Shown here piece by piece: positions 59,771 through 64,000 of a stretch of DNA of 64,000 nucleotides; position 1 is the first letter of the stretch; every line of letters starts with the position of its first letter. The notes beneath the pieces were generated by a model, which saw only the letters and a list, made by a program, of their open reading frames with translations, was not told the origin of the DNA and ran no database searches. Origin of the DNA: Botryosphaeria dothidea (taxonomy: Eukaryota > Ascomycota > Dothideomycetes > Botryosphaeriales > Botryosphaeriaceae); the NCBI GenBank assembly GCA_011503125.2, contig WWBZ02000016.1:5456001-5520000 (forward strand). Direction: 5' to 3'. The translations under genes and the position numbers were made by a program.

Positions 59771-60887
59771 AATTTTGCATGATGGAACACCGTGACAGAG
59801 CTTACACCAGGTGTTAGTCTGCGATTCTAGGTGTTAGTGTGGGAACGGTGTATAAGGGTCTTTCTCACGATTTCATCACCCCGACGGTATCCCCAACAGG
59901 GTTTTCTTAGCACGTGGCATTGAACGCGATCCAGATGGTCTTTTCAGGCTACTCCAGTAAGGTTTGCAGTACAAACTAGCTGACCACCGCTAATGTTTCT
60001 TTTACTTGATTAGCAGTAGCAAAGAGCCCGCATTTGGTAAAAACATGGCGCACTAGGCGAGCCATAGCGACATCGCATTATCGCAGGAGACGGGTAATAA
60101 GTAGGGCACTTACCTTACTCCCTGCTCCCTCCCTCATGCTATTAATCCCATACTGCGCACAAATCTACCTTCTAAGAACGTGCGGCGATCAGTGAGCATT
60201 TGCTTCTTAGAAGTAGCGTTCTCGGTCGGTTACGAACCTCTTCACAACTAAGTCTTTAAGGATAAGATTCTCTAGGCTGCTTTCTTCCTAATCTATTTCC
60301 TCAAGATTATCGCATTATTCTCATATAAAGTCAGCTTCCTCTCGTAGCGAATCCAGACATGGTCCATACGTGCACTAGTCGAGTGGGGTGTATTGACACG
60401 TCAGGCGTGCGTATCGTCGTGGATGGTGTGGTAAGTCTGCGAGCAGGGCGCCGACTCTGCGTCAGGTCGACCAGCCTAAGCAGCAGCACCAGCCAATTGA
60501 CACGCCCGCGGAGACCGCCCGTGACGGTAGTGGCAAGTAGTAGGCGAATTTCGAAGCCGAGGGTCGAGCAGATAGAGAACTGATGAGTGTAGCGGGGGTC
60601 CTGGACGATGAAGTGAGACTAGGAGGGAATATACCAAAAGCAAAGAAAAAAAGAAAAAGAGGAAAACAAAGGTAACATGTTATCGGCTCAAGCCCATCAT
60701 AATCTCGTCGAATAACGCTATTCTTCCTCGCCAGAATCATCCTCTATAGATCTGCGAACACCTTGAGCGGCAATCTGAACACTGCATCTCGACAGCGGCA
60801 GCCCTGTCCGCCTTCTCGTTATTGGAGTGGCATCCACCCGCATCACAGACTCATGAGACGGGGAAGAGACTTCTGGCGGAGGGGTGA
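59771..60887. other. Intergenic DNA, no gene seen
   Basis: Balanced composition with no RIP signature. Open frames up to 92 codons lack any domain and look random. An A-rich stretch lies near 60,640-60,670. 'aggtgttagt' is repeated near 59,809 and 59,829. Confidence 0.4.
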
Positions 60888-61067
60888 TGTCAGACTATTT
60901 CTTTACTGCCTCAGGTATCACTCATTTCTCGAATCTTCTCACGGCAATATGGAAGGCATTAATCGTGCCCAATATCCTCGGAACAAAAATTCCTCGGATA
61001 TCTACACTCTTTATTATTTAGTTATCACTCTTATATATAAGCAAGCCTACCTACCCCCCTCTCTGGC
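60888..61067 (+). repeat. Truncated copia-type LTR (about 180 bp)
   Basis: Begins TGTCAGACTATTTC and is related to the copia LTRs: it shares 'tatataagcaagcctac' near 61,030 and the position of the pyrimidine tract after it. It stops after 'cccctctctgg', so the last 60-70 bases of the LTR are missing. There is no internal region. It has little RIP and lies in otherwise unique DNA. Confidence 0.75.
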
Positions 61068-61319
61068 GCTGAGAAAGCGCAGTGGCACTTTATCGACTCC
61101 CGCCTAACAGCGGGCTGGGAGCATCCAGGAAATGCGACGGGGGCAGAGAAGATTAAGAACCTCCTCGGACCAGCAGGATAGTTTCTCTTTCAAAACCTTA
61201 CTGAATCAACGGCGGTGTTCCGGGGCAGATGCGAGGAACCGTAAATGGATAATGCCGCGAGTCTAACTGGCGGACCACTAGGGCAGCCAACAAGGCGGCT
61301 GCATAGCAGGATCTTATAA
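61068..61319. other. Short unique spacer between two LTR remnants
   Basis: 250 bp of unique sequence with no gene seen. Confidence 0.4.
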
Positions 61320-61553
61320 TGGCTTGCATCCGGTGCACTCGTAGAAATGTAGTAGGATTCTATCTACAAGAAGACTAAGCTAAAGAGAAAAGAAAATAAG
61401 ATTCGAGTGAAGAGAAGATCTTTATATACCCTTTAAAGTTCCCTTTTACTAGTAGCGAGTTGTAGAGTTTTCTTGTCGGGCTTTAGAGTTCTCTCAACGC
61501 AGGATCTCGCCGCAGGATCCATCCAAAGCACCTTTAGGGCTCAAACCGTAACA
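61320..61553 (-). repeat. Solo LTR, same family as 476-732
   Basis: On the minus strand it starts TGTTACGGTTTGAGCCC (61,553) and runs to about 61,320. It matches the LTR at 476-732 across its length, including 'gaagactaagctaaagagaaaag' at about 61,367-61,389, and is almost free of RIP. The bases after the LTR start are 'tagtg'; I could not find the matching target copy on the other side, so the inner border is approximate. Confidence 0.75.
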
Positions 61554-64000
61554 TAGTGCTATTGCTAGTACAGGGGGGCGGGGTCCGTGGCGAACGTTGG
61601 TATGAGTGGCGGGCACGTTAGTGTCAATAGCGCCGAAGATGCCGCCCGTCTATAGCCAGTACGAGACCTTAAGGCGAGCGGTGGCTGTCTCGGCGATGTT
61701 TTCAGCTTGCTGCTGCATAGTTTTGGCGGTGTTGGTGGTTTTGGCGATGGTCTTCGCGGGTCCTGCTGGCGTGGGACTGCGGAGCACGGGCGGCCCGCGT
61801 TATACTTAGCTGCGTCGATGCTAGCGTCGTCGTCTGCGCTGTATACTACTCCTCAAACAGTCCCATCGGAAGCTAAATGGCTGCGTGCTCGCTGTAGCTG
61901 TCGTCGGTCTTCTGCTCTTCCTCTATCCTCGCTCGACCGCGGTCCCATTCTAGCACCTTTTCCCATTTCTCCTCACTTAGGCGGTCGGCTTCGCCAATCT
62001 TACCTTAGCCCCGCTATGTCTTTAAAAACTGTTGGTCTTGCTCTCCTCGCCCTTCTCTTCAAGTTTCGCTTCGGTTACCCCGGTCGAATCCGGTAGCAGT
62101 CTTTCTTCTTTTAGTAGTGACCGAAGCGGCTCGAGAACCTACTCGCCCCGCCTATGACATTAGCGATGCAGATTGCGCTATCGGCTTACGATCTTTCCGT
62201 AGGATGACGGTAACGCCTGCGGAGCGAGCCATAGAGAGAAGTCGCGAAGTTGTGGAATGTTGGTGTAGCGCCCAGTTGGTGGAGGATCGGCTTGGAAGTA
62301 ACTATGAGTGGAGCGAAAGGTACAGACACCCAGGCTGATGGTGATACCGCGGGGTTAGACCATTTTCTTCTCGTACACCTTGCTGCCGGGCGTTGGAGGA
62401 GCCGAAACATAGGTTGAGACTTGCTCCTGCGCTGACGGCGCACCCTAGCTGCGCGGCCTTTGTTAGCTCCTCTACCTTATAATGGCCATTAAGGTAGTTC
62501 TGGGTGACAATATAGATAGTACGGGGTTGGAGAGACGGGTGGAAACGAGGCGCCATAGGCTCTGCGTATAGTCTGGATTGTCGTTAAAGCTCCTGAGCCG
62601 GGCTGCGATGGATGAGAGCGGTCTGGAAGGGCTTGTTATTTATCCTCCTTTTCTACATGCAAATAAGGATAAATATATTCGCTCATGGCCTGGACGGGCG
62701 GCTTGCACCCCTTTAAGGTTATGGTTTTCTTTTCCATCAGCGTGTCGCAGAACAGATGAGAAGGGCTGCAAAGCGAGCACGGCCAGAAAAAGCGGTGTAA
62801 AGGATCGCGCAGATTGCGAGGAGATCGTAAGCTTAAAGTGTGTGATACTTAATAAGGTAGCAAGCGATTTGGGCAGAAGCTTTAACACCAGCGACCAACT
62901 TCGGCTTTAACATATGACCATATATGGAGACCAATTGCCCGTGCTGTTGAATAGCATGTTATCTGCACACAATTTTGCTAGAATGGCAGTTCGATTATCC
63001 ACGTTCAAATAGGCGCTGGAGAATGAGGTAGGATGTCGTGGACGTTGAACAGACATCCCATATGGTCATCTCAACGACAGAAACACACAGAAGCGAACAT
63101 GCAGATCACCACGCCTGCTCGCCACTGAAGACGAGCGTCGGCGTTGGTATTGGCGAAGGTGGGGTGTGTGTGCTCCACAGCGGGCAACCTCCGTTTCAAA
63201 TCACGGATCTAAATCTGGTCATTAACAGGCCTTTGCCCTGTCACTGAGGCCCACCCCGATGATGCTCCCGGTAACTAACACTTAGCTGCCAAGGTTATTA
63301 GATCAGGGGAAAGGAAAGATGCAGACAAGCCAAGCTCTTATTATGCGAGGAAAGCAAGGCCAAGGCGGCACTGAAAAAAAGGAACTTGAGATCGAGAGCA
63401 TCGTGGACGAGGTACAAAAAAGACGAGAGTGTGTTTTGTCTCAGGGAAATTCTCAATTTTACACGGCTTCGAGGTCCTTTGTTGTTGGGAGTAGACAGCC
63501 TTAGTTGCCAATTTTGGCCGTTTACTCGGTCGGTAATCAAGGCTTCAGTCCTCTCAACTCGCTCAACGAAAATGCATCTTTCGGCATCTAGTAATCACCA
63601 CCCGTACGCCAAATACGGCGTTACTTTGTGGATGGACAAATGTGAGAGTGTTAGCTGGCGTGCAGCGATGAAGAGATCAGTTCAATACAACGCATTGTTC
63701 GCGTCTGTTAGAGAGCTCCATCCCTCATCCGCTTGCTTAAGACATCTCCATATTCTTTATGGCCCGGCCGTTATGTTTCAATCTGGCTCTTAAAAGCGAT
63801 TTTTACCTTGCCGATTCCCCTACTACATCCTCATCCACCGTCACTTCGCAGCCCTAACATCCGTTCCAGGTCAGTGCTGACACAGCTACCATCTCAGTGC
63901 CCCGCACCATCATTATAATGACCCTTGGCAGCTATTCCGTCCTGGAAGACGTTGTTCGTACCTTAAATGAATCCTCGGTCGCATGAGGTTTACTGCGCTC
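61554..64000. other. Unique DNA without a supportable gene
   Basis: Balanced composition, not RIPed. Open frames of 60-135 codons occur on both strands but are overlapping, have no recognisable domains and no consistent start context. A minus-strand stretch near 62,300-62,560 (YIVTQNYLNGHYKVEELTKAA) and its continuations in other frames could be a decayed gene, but I cannot support it. Confidence 0.45.

Noticed and set aside
61606..62560. Decayed gene in the right-hand unique DNA
   Set aside because: Pieces in several frames on the minus strand look protein-like, but no motif or consistent frame order could be established.

Overview
The window looks like a piece of chromosome from a filamentous ascomycete (Pezizomycotina) that has, or once had, repeat-induced point mutation (RIP). 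Positions 1 to about 55,147 are almost entirely dead transposable elements and repeat-associated genes. In the worst stretches CpA and TpG are nearly gone and TpA is in excess, while CpG survives. Glutamine and tryptophan codons have become TAG or TAA, and Cys, His and Met codons are altered in the same way. From 55,148 to 64,000 the sequence is ordinary balanced-composition DNA with two believable genes, so the window crosses a sharp edge between a repeat block and gene-bearing DNA.

Left part. Positions 1-732 are one end of an LTR element, minus strand, cut by the window edge. It sits inside a RIP-ruined second copy of the 3' end of a helicase gene (733-1858), which also holds a 350-bp LINE stub with a 12-bp target duplication. 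Positions 1859-6230 are RIPed repeat DNA with a purine-rich minisatellite. Positions 6231-11043 are the relic of a large OrsD-type zinc-finger plus RecQ-type helicase gene of the fungal telomere-linked helicase kind.

Middle part. LINE family A occurs twice in opposite orientation, at 11,523-16,671 (minus, lightly mutated) and 28,864-34,010 (plus, heavily mutated). Between them a chromodomain Ty3/gypsy element (copy A, minus, truncated) was hit in its 5' LTR by another member of the family (copy B, plus, 21,288-27,692). A probable DUF6604-like gene relic follows at 27,795-28,863.

Right part. LINE family B copy B2 (minus) is split into 34,011-35,204 and 53,298-55,147 by LINE B1 (plus, 35,205-53,297, 14-bp target duplication). 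B1 was later hit by a Ty1/copia element in ORF1 (36,596-41,983), a third gypsy copy in the reverse transcriptase region (copy C, 44,892-51,273) and a copia-type LTR now solo (51,538-51,777). Each of these three has a 5-bp target duplication, so the relative order can be read directly. B2 abuts a broken reading frame in the unique DNA.

Gene-bearing end. A RING-H2 protein gene (56,908-57,579, plus) and an uncharacterised 469-codon gene (58,277-59,686, minus) each have a TATA-like box upstream. Two more LTR remnants lie at 60,888-61,067 and 61,320-61,553. I saw no convincing tRNA, rRNA, CRISPR or telomeric repeat.
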